A DNA stretch of 6,298 nt from Sedimentisphaerales bacterium (GTDB lineage: Bacteria; Planctomycetota; Phycisphaerae; Sedimentisphaerales; Anaerobacaceae): positions 1-6,298 of the forward strand of contig DAOVMB010000161.1 in NCBI GenBank assembly GCA_030630905.1, written 5' to 3'. Position 1 is the first letter of the stretch; every line of letters begins with the position of its first letter. Made by a program: the position numbers and the translations under genes. The notes under the pieces are model-generated. The model did not search any database. It saw only the letters and a list, made by a program, of their open reading frames with translations, and had not been told where the DNA came from. Below are positions 5,988 through 6,298 of this stretch, piece by piece.

Positions 5988-6298
5988 TCATATCTCAAGG
6001 GTGGTTAATCCTTCACGAACGGCGTATTTAGTAAGCTCTGCGACGCTGTGAATGTTGAGTTTTTCCATAATTTGACGGCGATTTGCCTCAATGGTCTTAG
6101 TGCTTACATACAGCTCTAAAGCAATTTGTTTCGTTGACTTTCCTTCAGCCACAAGCTGTAGCACCTCGCGTTCCCTGGTATTAAGAGCTTCAAACGGTGA
6201 ATCCGTGGTCGCTGACAGACGCTTTACGTAGTCGCTGACTACAACGTCGGTTATTCTGGGGCTAAGGTATCGTCCCCCGGCGGCTACTGCTTTGATTG
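5988..6298 (-). CDS. NarL/FixJ-family response regulator, C-terminal part (LuxR-type DNA-binding domain)
   Basis: Reading the - strand from the window end gives 102 in-frame residues to a TGA at 5988-5990. The 5' part of the gene, including nearly all of the receiver domain and its phosphorylated Asp, lies beyond the window. The visible protein starts in the last receiver helix and linker (IKAVAAGGRYLSPRITDVVV, residues 1-20). It continues into a LuxR-type helix-turn-helix: LNTREREVLQLVAEGKSTK (38-56), IALELYVSTKTIEANRRQI (58-76) and MEKLNIHSVAELTKYAVRE (77-95). REREVLQLVAEGKS and KTIE-x-x-RRQIMEKL are diagnostic of the family. The recognition helix carries AN where many relatives have TH. 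Expected role: transcription control on phosphorylation by a partner histidine kinase. The gene is convergent with the LPS/plsY operon, so nothing here shows that it regulates that operon. Confidence 0.9.
   Translation of the reverse strand, partial: IKAVAAGGRYLSPRITDVVVSDYVKRLSATTDSPFEALNTREREVLQLVAEGKSTKQIALELYVSTKTIEANRRQIMEKLNIHSVAELTKYAVREGLTTLEI

Overview
The window looks chromosomal, from a Gram-negative bacterium that makes lipopolysaccharide (LPS). GC content is moderate (mid to high 40s percent, judged by eye). Three things together suggest Planctomycetota, perhaps a Phycisphaerae/Sedimentisphaerales-type lineage: a WaaG-like glycosyltransferase with a YDPCSRYILEA motif, an InaA/WaaP-type LPS kinase, and a NarL-type regulator, with few Shine-Dalgarno sequences among the genes. 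This placement is inference from protein style, not a database match.

Layout. Positions 1-5459 hold five genes on the + strand, packed like one operon (gaps of 45, 13 and 29 nt, then a 4-nt overlap). They are a glycosyltransferase family 9 (heptosyltransferase-like) gene whose start lies before the window, a cobalamin-binding-type radical SAM protein, a Kdo/WaaP-family LPS kinase, a WaaG-like GT4 glycosyltransferase, and PlsY, the membrane glycerol-3-phosphate acyltransferase. Positions 5460-5987 are a 528-nt gene-free stretch with several hairpins and a 13-nt direct repeat. Positions 5988-6298 hold the C-terminal part of a NarL/FixJ-family response regulator on the - strand, convergent with the operon and cut by the window end.

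How it fits together. The two glycosyltransferases and the kinase are the kinds of enzyme that build and phosphorylate the inner core of LPS on the cytoplasmic face of the inner membrane. PlsY makes lysophosphatidic acid, the first committed phospholipid intermediate, so the operon would tie envelope glycolipid assembly to phospholipid supply. The radical SAM protein is the unexplained member: its substrate cannot be read from sequence, but its place between the GT9 and the kinase suggests it modifies a core sugar, a lipid or a lipid-linked precursor. I see no mobile element with a transposase, no CRISPR array, no tRNA or rRNA and no defence system. The most unusual non-coding signal is the set of hairpins and repeats between plsY and the regulator.
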